From contig DAOUQO010000004.1 of the NCBI GenBank assembly GCA_030625565.1, positions 1-37,914 on the forward strand: a DNA stretch of 37,914 bases, written 5' to 3'. The DNA is from Aliiroseovarius sp. (lineage in GTDB: Bacteria; Pseudomonadota; Alphaproteobacteria; Rhodobacterales; Rhodobacteraceae). Of the stretch, positions 17,323 through 27,028 are shown piece by piece. The notes beneath the pieces are model-generated. The model ran no database searches and was not told the DNA's origin. It worked only from the letters and a program-made list of their open reading frames with translations. The position numbers were made by a program, and so were the translations under genes. How positions within the stretch are numbered: position 1 is the first letter of the stretch; every line of letters starts with the position of its first letter.

Positions 17323-18626
17323 TCCGATTTGCAACCCTGATATTCATCTTGTTCACCACCCCCCTGCGCGCCGAAATCGCCATTCAGGAAGTGACTTCAC
17401 CGGGCGGCATAACAGCATGGCTGGTCGAAGAACATTCCTTGCCATTCTTGTCGCTGGAAATTCGATTTCGCGGCGGATCATCGCTTGAGGCTCCCGACAA
17501 ACGCGGGGCAATCAACCTGATGACCGGATTGCTGGAGGAAGGCGCGGGTGACTTGGATGCGCGCGAATTCGCACAGGCCCGCGAGGCACTTGCCGCATCA
17601 TTCGGGTTTGATGTTGGCGACGATTCCCTATCGGTTTCGGCTGAATTTCTAAGCGAAAACCGCGACCAAGCCATCGCTTTGTTGCGCATGGCCTTGATTG
17701 AACCTGCCTTTGACGCCAGTTCGATCGAACGGGTGCGCGGTCAGGTTTTATCGCATCTAAGATCGCGCATAACCGACCCAAATGCCATTGCCAGCACAAC
17801 CTTTGACGCGCTGGCTTACGGCGACCACCCCTATGGATCATATAACAGTGGAACCATCGAAAGTGTCACCAAACTGGCGCGCGCCGATATACTGGATGCA
17901 TTTTCGCGCACCATTGCCCGCGACCGGATTTATGTGGCCGCTGTCGGCGACATCACGGCGACCCAGCTGGGCGATATACTGGATACTTTATTTCAGGACA
18001 TGCCCGAAACCGGCGCGCCGCAGGCGGGTCATGTGGCCTTTGACGTCCCCGCCGGAATCACGCTGGTTGATTTTGAAACACCGCAATCAGTGGCTTTGTT
18101 TGGCCATGTGGGCATTACCCGTGATGACCCTGATTTTTTCGCCGCCTATGTGGTGAACCAAATTCTGGGTGGCGGCAATTTCAGTTCACGCCTGATGGAC
18201 GAGCTGCGCGAAAATCGCGGGCTAACCTACGGCGTGCGTTCATATCTTTTGCCGTATTTTCTGAGCGAAAGCATCATGGGGCGGTTTTCCAGTTCAAACG
18301 ACAGCATGGCCGAAGCCATCGATCTGGTGCGCGATGAATGGCAAAAAATGGCCAATACCGGCGTGACAGCGGAAGAATTAAGTGCAGCACAAACCTTCCT
18401 GACCGGGGCCTATCCGCTGCGTTTTGACGGTAACGGGCCAATTGCGCGGATCATGGTCGGGATGCAAATTATCGGCCTGCCTGCTGATTATATTGCCACG
18501 CGAAATGACCGGATTCGTGCGGTTACGCTGGAATATGCAAATCGGGTGGCCGCGCGAATTTACAAACCTGACGCGCTGCATTTCGTTGTTGTCGGCCAAC
18601 CTGACGGGCTTCAAAGCAGCCAATAA
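17319..18626 (+). CDS. M16 family peptidase-like protein, non-catalytic subunit
   Basis: The 435-residue protein has a signal peptide (ending LRAEIA) and the M16 fold, but where HxxEH should be it reads NLMTGLLEEGAG, so the zinc site is missing. It keeps the ENRGLTYGVRSY segment, the Arg-Tyr motif that helps bind substrate in M16 pairs. Its ATG overlaps the stop of the zinc-bearing gene (ATGA), which fits co-translation of two complementary halves, as in mitochondrial processing peptidase and some bacterial M16B pairs. It is exported to the periplasm by prediction. Confidence 0.92.
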   Translation: MIRFATLIFILFTTPLRAEIAIQEVTSPGGITAWLVEEHSLPFLSLEIRFRGGSSLEAPDKRGAINLMTGLLEEGAGDLDAREFAQAREALAASFGFDVGDDSLSVSAEFLSENRDQAIALLRMALIEPAFDASSIERVRGQVLSHLRSRITDPNAIASTTFDALAYGDHPYGSYNSGTIESVTKLARADILDAFSRTIARDRIYVAAVGDITATQLGDILDTLFQDMPETGAPQAGHVAFDVPAGITLVDFETPQSVALFGHVGITRDDPDFFAAYVVNQILGGGNFSSRLMDELRENRGLTYGVRSYLLPYFLSESIMGRFSSSNDSMAEAIDLVRDEWQKMANTGVTAEELSAAQTFLTGAYPLRFDGNGPIARIMVGMQIIGLPADYIATRNDRIRAVTLEYANRVAARIYKPDALHFVVVGQPDGLQSSQ

Positions 18627-18701
18627 ATACAAGGTCAAACCTTAACCAAACAGCATTTTTGTAATGGGCGAATCGGGCCGGAGCGTGCTAGTCCTTGTGG
18701 C

Positions 18702-20513
18702 ATGCCTGAAACCGACACCTATATAGACCAGCCCCAGCCGGTTATCCGTCAACTTGATGACGCCGCGATTAACCGGATCGCGGCGGGTGAAGTGGTGGAA
18801 CGTCCTGCCTCGGCGGTAAAGGAGTTGGTGGAAAACGCACTGGATGCAGGGGCGCGGCGCATTGATATTTCCTATGCGGATGGTGGCAAAACCCTGATCC
18901 GCGTTGATGACGATGGCTGCGGCATTTCGGGGGCTGATTTACCTTTGGCAATGGCACGTCACGCGACCTCGAAAATTGATGGCAGCGACCTTTTGGATAT
19001 CCACACCTTTGGCTTTCGCGGCGAAGCTTTGCCATCCCTTGGTGCGGTTGGCCGACTGGCCATTACCAGCCGCGCCGAAGGCCATGATGCCGCACAGCTG
19101 CGCGTTGAAGGGGGCCAGTCCAGCCCAGTGAAACCAGCCGCGCGCAATCGCGGCACGACGGTTGAGCTGCGTGATTTGTTTTACGCGACACCCGCCCGCC
19201 TGAAATTCATGCGCAGCGACCGCGCCGAGGCCCGCGCGATTACCGATGTTATCAAACGTCTGGCCATGGCCGAACCGCATGTGGGTTTCACCCTGCGTGA
19301 CGTATCAGGTGGCGGCCAAGGGCGCGTAACATTTCGCGCCAACCCTGAAACCGGCGATATGTTCAGCGCGCTGCATGGGCGTCTGGCGTCAATTTTGGGC
19401 CGTGATTTTGCAGAAAATGCACTGGAAATAGATGCGACCCGCGAAGGTTTGCACCTGACAGGATACGCTGCCCTTCCGACCTATTCGCGCGGCGCGGCGG
19501 TGGCGCAGTTTTTGTTCGTCAATGGCCGCCCCGTCAAAGACAAGCAACTAACAGGCGCCCTGCGCGCCGCCTATTTTGATTTTCTCAGCCGTGACCGCCA
19601 TCCGGCGGCAGCATTGTTTTTATCGTGCGACACGCATTTGGTCGATGTAAACGTACACCCGGCCAAGTCCGAGGTCCGTTTTCGCGAACCCGGCATTGCA
19701 CGCGGCCTGATTATTTCAGCCCTGCGCCACGCCTTGGCCGAAGCAGGCCACCGCGCATCCACCACGGTTGCGGGCGCAACATTGGGCGCGATGCGGCCCG
19801 AACAAACCGGTGCTGCGCCCATCTATCAGATGCAACGTCAAAGCCATATCAGCATGCCCGGCTTTGCAGAAACCGCGCAGCCCTCGGCCCGTTTTGAAAC
19901 CGCCCCGATTATTGAGGATAGCCCCGCAACCCACCTGCCCTTGGGGGCGGCGCGCGCGCAGGTGCATGAAAATTACATCATCGCCCAAACCGAAACCGGT
20001 ATGGTTGTTGTGGATCAACATGCGGCCCATGAACGGCTTGTTTATGAAAAACTAAAGCACCAGATGGCCGAAAATGGCGTTGCCGCACAGGCGTTGTTAA
20101 TCCCTGAAATTGTTGAACTTTCATCGGGTGATGCTGCGCGATTATTGAAAATGTCCACCGATCTGGCACGTTTGGGTTTGGTGATTGAACCCTTTGGCGG
20201 GGGCGCGATTGCGGTGCGTGAAACCCCTGCCATTCTGGGGCAGATAAATGCTGCCGCCATGATTGCCGATATTCTGGACGAGTTGGCAGATCAGGGCGAA
20301 AGCCTGAATTTGCAGGCGCGTATTGAAGCGGTTTTAAGCCGCGTTGCCTGTCATGGATCGATCAGGTCAGGACGGCGGATGCTGGTTGAGGAAATGAATG
20401 CCTTACTGCGCGAAATGGAGGCCACGCCCCATTCAGGCCAATGCAACCACGGGCGGCCCACTTATGTTGAGCTAAAATTAACGGATATCGAAAGGTTGTT
20501 TGGACGCACATGA
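18702..20513 (+). CDS. mutL: DNA mismatch repair protein MutL
   Basis: MutL links mismatch recognition by MutS to strand removal. The 603-residue protein has the N-terminal GHKL ATPase motifs: [20 protein letters not shown] (25-44), VDDDGCGI (68-75), ATSKI (88-92) and GFRGEAL (104-110). The C-terminal dimerisation domain has an intact metal-dependent nicking motif DQHAxxExxxxE from D438 and CNHGRP at 581-586, so this is an endonuclease-type MutL, as in most bacteria lacking MutH. The ribosome site before 18702 is weak. It overlaps rmuC by four bases (ATGA). Confidence 0.97.
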   Translation: MPETDTYIDQPQPVIRQLDDAAINRIAAGEVVERPASAVKELVENALDAGARRIDISYADGGKTLIRVDDDGCGISGADLPLAMARHATSKIDGSDLLDIHTFGFRGEALPSLGAVGRLAITSRAEGHDAAQLRVEGGQSSPVKPAARNRGTTVELRDLFYATPARLKFMRSDRAEARAITDVIKRLAMAEPHVGFTLRDVSGGGQGRVTFRANPETGDMFSALHGRLASILGRDFAENALEIDATREGLHLTGYAALPTYSRGAAVAQFLFVNGRPVKDKQLTGALRAAYFDFLSRDRHPAAALFLSCDTHLVDVNVHPAKSEVRFREPGIARGLIISALRHALAEAGHRASTTVAGATLGAMRPEQTGAAPIYQMQRQSHISMPGFAETAQPSARFETAPIIEDSPATHLPLGAARAQVHENYIIAQTETGMVVVDQHAAHERLVYEKLKHQMAENGVAAQALLIPEIVELSSGDAARLLKMSTDLARLGLVIEPFGGGAIAVRETPAILGQINAAAMIADILDELADQGESLNLQARIEAVLSRVACHGSIRSGRRMLVEEMNALLREMEATPHSGQCNHGRPTYVELKLTDIERLFGRT

Positions 20514-21748
20514 TTACATTTAACGGGCAAAATTACGCGCTTAGCGACCCCTTTGTTCTGGCGGCGATCACGGCTTTCGCGGCCCTGATACTGGTGATTG
20601 TGCTGTTGTTTGTTTCGGTACGCCGCACCGGGCGCTCAGCCCGCTTGGCCGAAGATTTGGCGCGCCAAATGGGCGGGCTTGGTCAGGCGGTTCAGGTGCT
20701 TGGCACGGGGCAGGACCAACTGTCAGGCGGGCTGCGCGCCGTTTCTGATGCCGCCGCCACCAGCCAAACGCAGGTGATTGGCGCAATGGAGGCCCGTCTG
20801 AATACAGTGCAAACCCAAATGAAGGATCGCTTGCATGATAACGCCGCGCGCACTGCGCAAGCACTGGCTGAAATGCAGGAACGCATGAAAGAAAACCTGT
20901 CAGGCAGTGCAGTTAAAACCACCGAAAGCCTGACGAAGCTACAAGAACGCCTTGCGGTTATCGACAAGGCCCAGACCAATATTGAAAAGCTATCCAGCGA
21001 TGTGATTGGCTTGCAAGACATCCTGTCAAATAAACAAACCCGCGGGGCCTTTGGTGAAATTCAGCTGCATGATATTGTGTCTAAGGCGCTGCCAAAAGAT
21101 AGTTATACAATGCAGGCAACGCTTTCAAATGGGAAACGCCCCGATTGTCTGATCCATTTGCCAAATCCCCCCGGTCCGATCGTGATCGACAGCAAATTCC
21201 CACTTGAGGCCTATGAGGCCCTGCGCGGTGCCAACAACCAGCACGAGGAAAAAGAAGCCAAGCGTAACATGCGTACATCCGTACGCGCCCATATAAAGGC
21301 CATCAGTGACAAGTACATTATCGAAGGCGAAACCGCTGACGGCGCGCTGATGTTTTTACCATCTGAAGCAGTTTATGCCGAACTGCACGCCAATTTTCCC
21401 GAAGTGGTGCGCGAAGGCTTTGCCGCGCGTGTCTGGATCGTTTCCCCGACCACCTGCATGGCAACCCTGAATACCATGCGCGCGATTTTGAAAGACGTGC
21501 GTATGCGCGAACAAGCCGGCGCCATTCGCAAGGAGCTGGCCCTGTTGCATGGGGATGTGGATCGGCTGGGCACACGGGTTGAAAGCCTTGATCGCCATTT
21601 CAATCAAGCCTCAAAAGACATTGGCGATATCAAAATATCTGCCGACAAGGCCGGGCGGCGTGCAAAACGTTTGGATGAATTTGATTTTGACGAACTTGAA
21701 GGCACCCCAGCAAACACCCCTGAACTGATAAAACCTGTTGAAAATTAA
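20510..21748 (+). CDS. rmuC: DNA recombination protein RmuC
   Basis: The 412-residue protein has an N-terminal membrane segment (about 16-37), a long helical region with coiled-coil character (about 45-165, many Gln/Glu/Lys) and the RmuC nuclease-like domain with [27 protein letters not shown] and [15 protein letters not shown]. RmuC is reported to limit inversions at short inverted repeats, but its biochemistry is not settled. Its start overlaps the mutL stop, so two DNA-maintenance proteins appear to be translationally coupled. Confidence 0.94.
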   Translation: MITFNGQNYALSDPFVLAAITAFAALILVIVLLFVSVRRTGRSARLAEDLARQMGGLGQAVQVLGTGQDQLSGGLRAVSDAAATSQTQVIGAMEARLNTVQTQMKDRLHDNAARTAQALAEMQERMKENLSGSAVKTTESLTKLQERLAVIDKAQTNIEKLSSDVIGLQDILSNKQTRGAFGEIQLHDIVSKALPKDSYTMQATLSNGKRPDCLIHLPNPPGPIVIDSKFPLEAYEALRGANNQHEEKEAKRNMRTSVRAHIKAISDKYIIEGETADGALMFLPSEAVYAELHANFPEVVREGFAARVWIVSPTTCMATLNTMRAILKDVRMREQAGAIRKELALLHGDVDRLGTRVESLDRHFNQASKDIGDIKISADKAGRRAKRLDEFDFDELEGTPANTPELIKPVEN

Positions 21749-21861
21749 ATGTTACGTGCCACATCACAAAATATTCCAATTTCCCACTAAAGCTTGGTGA
21801 AGGTATTCGGATTGGTGCGCAAGCGCTGAGATAAAAAGTGCTGCAAAGCGTAGATTTTATA

Positions 21862-21867
21862 TATAAT
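21862..21867 (+). promoter_or_regulatory. Candidate -10 element for panBC
   Basis: TATAAT occurs 37 bases before the panB ATG in a local AT-rich stretch, within the only sizeable gap (156 bases) between rmuC and panB. No convincing -35 match is seen 17 bases upstream, so the assignment is tentative. Confidence 0.35.
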
Positions 21868-21904
21868 ACCGGATAAACAACGCTGCATAACTCTAGGAAG
21901 TAAC

Positions 21905-22744
21905 ATGAGCGCTACTGCCAAAAAAACTGCTCCGATGCCGCATGATATTATGGCCCGCAAGGGACATGTACCTTTGGTCAGCCTGACCGCCTATACCACG
22001 CCGATGGCACAGGTGATGGATGCACATTGCGATTTTGTCTTGGTGGGCGACAGCGTCGGCATGGTGCTGCATGGCCTGCCATCGACCCTTGGGGTAACGA
22101 TGGAAATGATGGTTATGCACGGCCAAGCAGTTTCCAGAGGCTTATCTTCGGCAATGATGGTCATCGATATGCCGTTTGGCAGTTATGAACAAAGCCCACA
22201 GCAAGCATTTGAAAATGCGGCACACCTGATGGCCCAGACCAATGCAGGCGCGGTTAAGCTTGAGGGCGGGGAAACCATGGGCGAAACAATCGCATTTTTG
22301 GTCAAACGCGGTATTCCGGTCATGGCCCATATCGGGCTGACGCCCCAATCAATAAACACGCTTGGCGGCTACAAGGTGCAGGGGCGTGATGCGCAGGCTG
22401 ATCAGGTTTTGGCTGATGCCCATGCTGTGGCAGATGCGGGGGCGTTTGCCGTAGTGCTTGAAAAAATTCCTGAGATGCTGGCGGATCAAATCACCAATGC
22501 GATTGCCATCCCCACCATTGGCATCGGGGCTTCGGTGGGTTGTGATGGCCAGATTTTGGTAGTCGATGACATGTTGGGCCTGTTTACTGCGTTTAAGGCA
22601 AAGTTTGTCAAACGATACGCACATTTAGGGGCGGATGCAGAAACTGCAATTGCCGCCTATGCAGCCGAGGTCCGCAGCCGTAAATTCCCAACCGCCCAAC
22701 ATGTTTTTTCGACACAAAGCCCTACTAAAGAAGCTAGCAAATGA
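21905..22744 (+). CDS. panB: 3-methyl-2-oxobutanoate hydroxymethyltransferase PanB
   Basis: PanB transfers a hydroxymethyl group from 5,10-methylenetetrahydrofolate to 2-oxoisovalerate to give ketopantoate, the first step of pantothenate synthesis. The 279 residues show [25 protein letters not shown] (metal-binding Asp), AVKLEGG and [14 protein letters not shown], all conserved in the family. TAGGAAG lies 6 bases upstream of the ATG. Its end overlaps panC by four bases. Confidence 0.97.
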   Translation: MSATAKKTAPMPHDIMARKGHVPLVSLTAYTTPMAQVMDAHCDFVLVGDSVGMVLHGLPSTLGVTMEMMVMHGQAVSRGLSSAMMVIDMPFGSYEQSPQQAFENAAHLMAQTNAGAVKLEGGETMGETIAFLVKRGIPVMAHIGLTPQSINTLGGYKVQGRDAQADQVLADAHAVADAGAFAVVLEKIPEMLADQITNAIAIPTIGIGASVGCDGQILVVDDMLGLFTAFKAKFVKRYAHLGADAETAIAAYAAEVRSRKFPTAQHVFSTQSPTKEASK

Positions 22745-23595
22745 TTCCAGATATTGTGCGAACCCGCAGTGCAATACGCACCATTGTTGCAAAATGGAAA
22801 GCTGCCGGAGAAACGGTTGCCATTGTGCCGACCATGGGGGCCTTGCACCAAGGGCATCTAAGTCTGGTAAAAGCTGCGCGCGAACAATGCGACCGTGTGA
22901 TCGTAACCATTTTTATTAATCCCAAACAATTCAATAACCCTGAAGATCTGGAGAATTATCCGCGTACTGAAAAGGCTGATGCTCAAAAGCTCGCGCCATA
23001 TAATTGCGATTTGGTCTATGTGCCGGATGGCGCACAAATGTACCCCGAAGGGTTCGCCAGCACAGTTTTGGTGGAAGGGATCACCGATTGCCTTTGTGGC
23101 TCCCACCGCCCGGGGCATTTTGATGGGGTCTCGACCGTTGTTGCAAAATTATTCCTGCAAACTCAGGCAGATTTTGCATTTTTCGGTGAAAAGGATTTTC
23201 AGCAACTTCAAGTGGTGCGAACTATGGCCCGCGATCTGGATATTCCAATTTCAGTGATTGGCTGCCCAACAATTCGTGAATCCGACGGGCTGGTCATGTC
23301 ATCACGCAATTTGCTTTTATCTGAAACCGCACGCAAAATAGCACCGGCCTTGGGTCGCGAAATGCAGGCAGTTATCAAAGGGCTGGCCCAAGGGAAGCCC
23401 TTTCAAAAGCTACAAAAAATGGCCATTTCGAATTTGGAAGTAGCCGGATTTAACGCCGTTGAATATCTAGAGCTACGCGCCAGCAACGATCTATCCTTAT
23501 TGGATACGCCAAGCCAAGAAGGCCGGTTATTTGCAGCCGCCCGTTTGGAAGGGGTTCGCCTGATTGATAATCTTGCGGTGCCTGCCCGGCCTTAA
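22741..23595 (+). CDS. panC: Pantothenate synthetase PanC
   Basis: PanC joins pantoate and beta-alanine using ATP. The 284 residues contain [15 protein letters not shown] with the HxGH nucleotide motif, [47 protein letters not shown] and VMSSRN, matching the family throughout. It is translationally coupled to panB through an ATGA overlap. No panD or panE is nearby. Downstream, a 15-base near-palindrome (AAGATTA-G-TAATCTT, 23594-23608) begins inside the stop codon and could end transcription from either side before the convergent sulfotransferase frame. Confidence 0.97.
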   Translation: MIPDIVRTRSAIRTIVAKWKAAGETVAIVPTMGALHQGHLSLVKAAREQCDRVIVTIFINPKQFNNPEDLENYPRTEKADAQKLAPYNCDLVYVPDGAQMYPEGFASTVLVEGITDCLCGSHRPGHFDGVSTVVAKLFLQTQADFAFFGEKDFQQLQVVRTMARDLDIPISVIGCPTIRESDGLVMSSRNLLLSETARKIAPALGREMQAVIKGLAQGKPFQKLQKMAISNLEVAGFNAVEYLELRASNDLSLLDTPSQEGRLFAAARLEGVRLIDNLAVPARP

Positions 23596-23631
23596 GATTA
23601 GTAATCTTGCCCTGTCGCTTATGCGGCCTTC

Positions 23632-25284
23632 CTAATCCAGCGCCCCAAGCTCTAACCACTTTAGAAATTCTGGGTCCAATTGTGATGTCCGTTTTTCATA
23701 GAGCTTAAGATCATCTTCATCCAGCAATCCCTGCCAAGTATTATCCCCACCTTTGGACATAAACCCATCACCGCCATGGGAGAAAATGAAATCATAATGT
23801 GGGTTCATTGCCTTGTTTTGTGACTTCATCGTATCGAACGTGGCAAGGCGCACAATTTCCTTTAGCATTTCTTCCGATACCTCAATCTCCAGAAAATCGG
23901 CAATGCGCCTGACTTCACGATCAAGATCTTCGATCATATTAGAATAATGCAGCAACAAGATATTATCTTGGCCCCGGTGTTCCCAAAAGCTTTGCGCAAT
24001 GTGAATGCCCGAATGAAACGGCCAGCCATCTTTTTCCCAATCCATACGGCCTTCGGTAATCCAGCGACCCCAGATTTCTTTCACGCTGCCTGAATCTTTT
24101 CGCTGGGGGAAATCCGGGTATCCAGCCTTGGTGAAAATATCAAGAAGGTCATCTGTAATGCCGCCCCAATGGTGCAGCATTGAGCGAAACGTATCCAGCG
24201 GGTGCCTGACCACATTTATATATTTCGCCTTTTCATTATATGGCACGGCATCAAGCGGCAGGTGTGATTTAAAGAATCGGCGGTGTTCAATTGCCGCGAC
24301 CTCTTCATGCATTTCCTCAACTGTCCCCATAAAATTCACACCGGGCCAAGGTGCGTGCATCACCTGCTCATCAACCCGCTCCATATCCTGATGGATAAGT
24401 AGGCCCACAATACGCAAGGTCCAGGTTGTGCCAGTTTTGATGCCTGTGGCCACGACGATATCATCGTCACGCCAGGGGAAATCCACCCAGCGTTCGCTTG
24501 AAAAATGTTCGGTGACAAAGGTCTTGGTCTTTTGGGGATAACTCATGTTGTTTTCCTTTGGGCCGGGTGAGGTTTCAGTTTCCGGGGCAAAATACGCCGC
24601 ATCTAGAAGTTCGGGTTGTTGTTGCAACATTTTTGGCGCACCGCTGAAATGTTGCTTGCCGCCACGCAGAACCACCGCGTGATCAGCAATTTCAAGTGCC
24701 ATATCCGTAAATTGTTCAATCAAAATAATGCCCACACCTTGGGCTTTCAGATCTTCGACCACCCCCATCAGGCGCTTTACAATCAAAGGCGCAAGGCCAA
24801 GGGACATTTCATCAATCAAAATATATTTTGGCCGTGACATCAGCGCATGGCCCAAGGCAACCATCTGTTGCTGGCCACCTGACAGGGTGCCTGCAATTTG
24901 GCTCTTACGTTCAGCAAGCTCGGGAAAAAGGGCGTAGGTATCGGCCAGTGCCTGATCCACCCCACTTGTCAGCATTGAACCCGCCACCCGCAGGTTATCA
25001 TCGACTGAAAGCTTGCTTAGAACGTGATGGCCTTCTGGCACAACGGCCACACCTGCCCGGCGGATTACATCAGGGCCTTTGTTGGTAATCACATCCCCAT
25101 CAACCAAAACAGTTCCGTCAGAAACCGGCAGCACACCAGCAATCGCCAAAACCAATTCGGATTTCCCTGCGCCATTTGCCCCCAAAATGGCCGTGACCTC
25201 ACCCGGGGCGACGGCCAGCGTGACATTGCTGACAACCAGCTTGCCTTCGTCAAGTACAGACAGATTTTCAACATCAAGTGACAT
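23632..25284 (-). CDS. LivF-type ABC ATPase fused in frame to a PAPS sulfotransferase
   Basis: One 550-residue frame holds two complete domains. Residues 1-233 are a LivF-type ATPase of the branched-chain amino acid (HAAT) transporter family: Walker A GANGAGKS (35-42), LSGGQ (134-138), Walker B ILIDE (to 159). After a linker rich in Thr, Ser, Pro and Glu, residues 247-550 form a sulfotransferase: the 5'-phosphosulfate loop GIKTGTTW (domain residues 35-42), KSHLP with the probable catalytic H95, the 3'-phosphate motif VVRHPLDTFRSML (R114, S122) and a C-terminal KGGDNTW. The ATPase is full length, so nothing is truncated except its stop codon. GAGGAGGG precedes the start. Inside the frame, AAAGGA sits 7 bases before the ATG at 24546, so separate sulfotransferase may also be made. 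This is last in the transporter operon. The substrate is unknown. Confidence 0.88.
   Translation of the reverse strand: MSLDVENLSVLDEGKLVVSNVTLAVAPGEVTAILGANGAGKSELVLAIAGVLPVSDGTVLVDGDVITNKGPDVIRRAGVAVVPEGHHVLSKLSVDDNLRVAGSMLTSGVDQALADTYALFPELAERKSQIAGTLSGGQQQMVALGHALMSRPKYILIDEMSLGLAPLIVKRLMGVVEDLKAQGVGIILIEQFTDMALEIADHAVVLRGGKQHFSGAPKMLQQQPELLDAAYFAPETETSPGPKENNMSYPQKTKTFVTEHFSSERWVDFPWRDDDIVVATGIKTGTTWTLRIVGLLIHQDMERVDEQVMHAPWPGVNFMGTVEEMHEEVAAIEHRRFFKSHLPLDAVPYNEKAKYINVVRHPLDTFRSMLHHWGGITDDLLDIFTKAGYPDFPQRKDSGSVKEIWGRWITEGRMDWEKDGWPFHSGIHIAQSFWEHRGQDNILLLHYSNMIEDLDREVRRIADFLEIEVSEEMLKEIVRLATFDTMKSQNKAMNPHYDFIFSHGGDGFMSKGGDNTWQGLLDEDDLKLYEKRTSQLDPEFLKWLELGALD
24544..24559 (-). promoter_or_regulatory. 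Internal ribosome binding site and start for the sulfotransferase
   Basis: On the minus strand AAAGGA (24559-24554) is followed by 7 bases and an ATG (24546-24544) in frame with the upstream ATPase. This is as good as any start in the window and falls exactly at the domain border. It would give a free sulfotransferase of 304 residues. The bases also encode the linker, so the site may be a relic from when the two genes were separate, or it may still be used. Confidence 0.6.
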
Positions 25285-25287
25285 GCG

Positions 25288-27024
25288 CTATCCCTCCTCT
25301 ACCCCCAGATAGGCTGCCCGAACTTTTGGGTCAGCCAGAACCTTGGCGGTTTTTCCAAAGGCGATACGTTCGCCAAAATCAAGCACCAGTGTTTCTTCGC
25401 AAATCCGCGAAATCAGGTCGACATCATGATCAATCACCAGCGTTTTTGCTCCAGTATGTTCATGGATTGACAAAATTAAATCACCCAGCATCAGGGTTTC
25501 CTTGGATGAAAGCCCACCTGCTGGCTCATCAAACATAATAATCCGTGGGTTTCCCACTAAACATTTAGCCACATCAACCAGACGGCGCTCAAAACTATTC
25601 AGTGACCTTCCCGCCAATTTTGCCTTATCTGTCATGCCAGCAATTTCCAAGGCACGCGCAACATCCGCCCTTTTTTCATGATGGGGCATATGCATCCCAT
25701 CCAGTTGGGCCATTACGTTATCTTCAACGCTCAGGTCATCAGCGATTTCCTCTTTCTGAAAAGATCGGCGCAATCCCCAATGCCCACGCTGATGCGCCCG
25801 AAGCGCCAATAAATCCTGCCCTGCGGCCTGCACCGCCCCATTTTCATCCGGTACAAAACCAGAAATCACATTCATTAAGGTCGTCTTACCAGCACCGTTT
25901 GGCCCAATAATGCCACTAACAGGCTTGGTAAATTTGGCCGAGATATCATCAAGCGCCACAACGCCACCAAACCGAACTGTAATGTTTTTAATGTCGATCG
26001 AGGTTGAAAGCCCAGCCTCTGCCGGGGCGGCCTTAAAGGCACTTCCTGCCCTTTTGCCGATTTTTGCGCCAAGGCCCATCAACTGCCCGGCAATTCCATC
26101 AGGTGCGGTTATAATAGCATGCAACAGGCCCGCACCAAAGATAACGAATGACAGATCAGCATCAACGCCCCAATTGTTCAGCAGCGCCGGAACGATCCGA
26201 AATAATGCAGCCGCCAGAACCGCACCCAGCCAATAATTAGCACCGCCCACAACCGCCAGTGCAAAGATCATCACGCTTTCACTGGCCCGGAAGGTGCCAC
26301 CATCCAGCAGGCCCAGGCTGCCCGCAAGCAACGCACCTGCAAAACCAGCCACAAGCCCTGAAATCGCAAAAGCCCATGTTTTATAAAGGGTTACATTTAT
26401 GCCTGCTGACATTGCCGCGGCCTCGGAGCGCCGGATCAAGGCCCATGCACGACCCGGTGCCAAGCGCCGGTGCAGTTCAATCAAAAGAAATCCAAGGGTT
26501 GCTATAACAATTGTATAGCGCAAAAACCCTTCATCAGATTGCGCCAGCCAAGGGCGGCGGAATTCAGCACTGAACGAGCTTTTAACCCCCCAAAATCCAT
26601 CGCCGCCATTGGGAAACTGAAAGGTGCTAAATACAATCTCAAAACCACCGGCGGCCATAAGCGTTACCAGCGCCAGATACAGCCCGCGCAGGCGCAAAGC
26701 TGGCAGCGCCAAGATCATACCAAAGACCATCGTGATCAGGCCCGCCGCGATGAAATTTATTTCAAACGGCAGATTATAGGCATGGTTCAAACGCAACATC
26801 ACCCAGCCACCAACCCCCATCAGGCCCACTTGGGTCAGGCTGACCATGCCAAGGCGCGCATACAAAAATGCAACCCCGGCTGCGGCCAAGGTGAAACACC
26901 CGGTTGAGGTGAAAATACTAAGCCACTGGCTGCCTGAAACGGACGGGATTACCAGAAAGGCAAAAAGGGCGAATATCAGGCCAGCCCGGCCTGAGGGGGT
27001 GATATGGAAAAGGTCCCTGTGCAT
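25288..27024 (-). CDS. Fused LivM-type permease and LivG-type ATPase
   Basis: The 578-residue protein joins the second membrane subunit and one ATPase of a HAAT importer. Residues 1-320 contain about eight to ten hydrophobic segments and the permease stretch RAWALIRRSEAAAMSAGIN. Residues about 340-578 are an ATPase with Walker A GPNGAGKT (374-381), Walker B IIMFDEP (to E500) and H-loop IDHD. The ABC signature is degenerate: LNSFERRLVD replaces the LSxGQxRRLE expected in LivG. The ATG at 27024 has AAAGGA 8 bases upstream and lies 4 bases after the livH stop, so it is preferred over an upstream TTG. Its stop is 3 bases before the ATPase-sulfotransferase start. Confidence 0.92.
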   Translation of the reverse strand: MHRDLFHITPSGRAGLIFALFAFLVIPSVSGSQWLSIFTSTGCFTLAAAGVAFLYARLGMVSLTQVGLMGVGGWVMLRLNHAYNLPFEINFIAAGLITMVFGMILALPALRLRGLYLALVTLMAAGGFEIVFSTFQFPNGGDGFWGVKSSFSAEFRRPWLAQSDEGFLRYTIVIATLGFLLIELHRRLAPGRAWALIRRSEAAAMSAGINVTLYKTWAFAISGLVAGFAGALLAGSLGLLDGGTFRASESVMIFALAVVGGANYWLGAVLAAALFRIVPALLNNWGVDADLSFVIFGAGLLHAIITAPDGIAGQLMGLGAKIGKRAGSAFKAAPAEAGLSTSIDIKNITVRFGGVVALDDISAKFTKPVSGIIGPNGAGKTTLMNVISGFVPDENGAVQAAGQDLLALRAHQRGHWGLRRSFQKEEIADDLSVEDNVMAQLDGMHMPHHEKRADVARALEIAGMTDKAKLAGRSLNSFERRLVDVAKCLVGNPRIIMFDEPAGGLSSKETLMLGDLILSIHEHTGAKTLVIDHDVDLISRICEETLVLDFGERIAFGKTAKVLADPKVRAAYLGVEEG

Positions 27025-27028
27025 CAGA

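Noticed and set aside
23632-25284. Fusion of ATPase and sulfotransferase as a frameshift or assembly error
   Set aside because: No frame change is needed: both domains and the linker are in one frame without a stop, and there is no homopolymer at the junction. An error that removed a stop by substitution cannot be excluded from one sequence.
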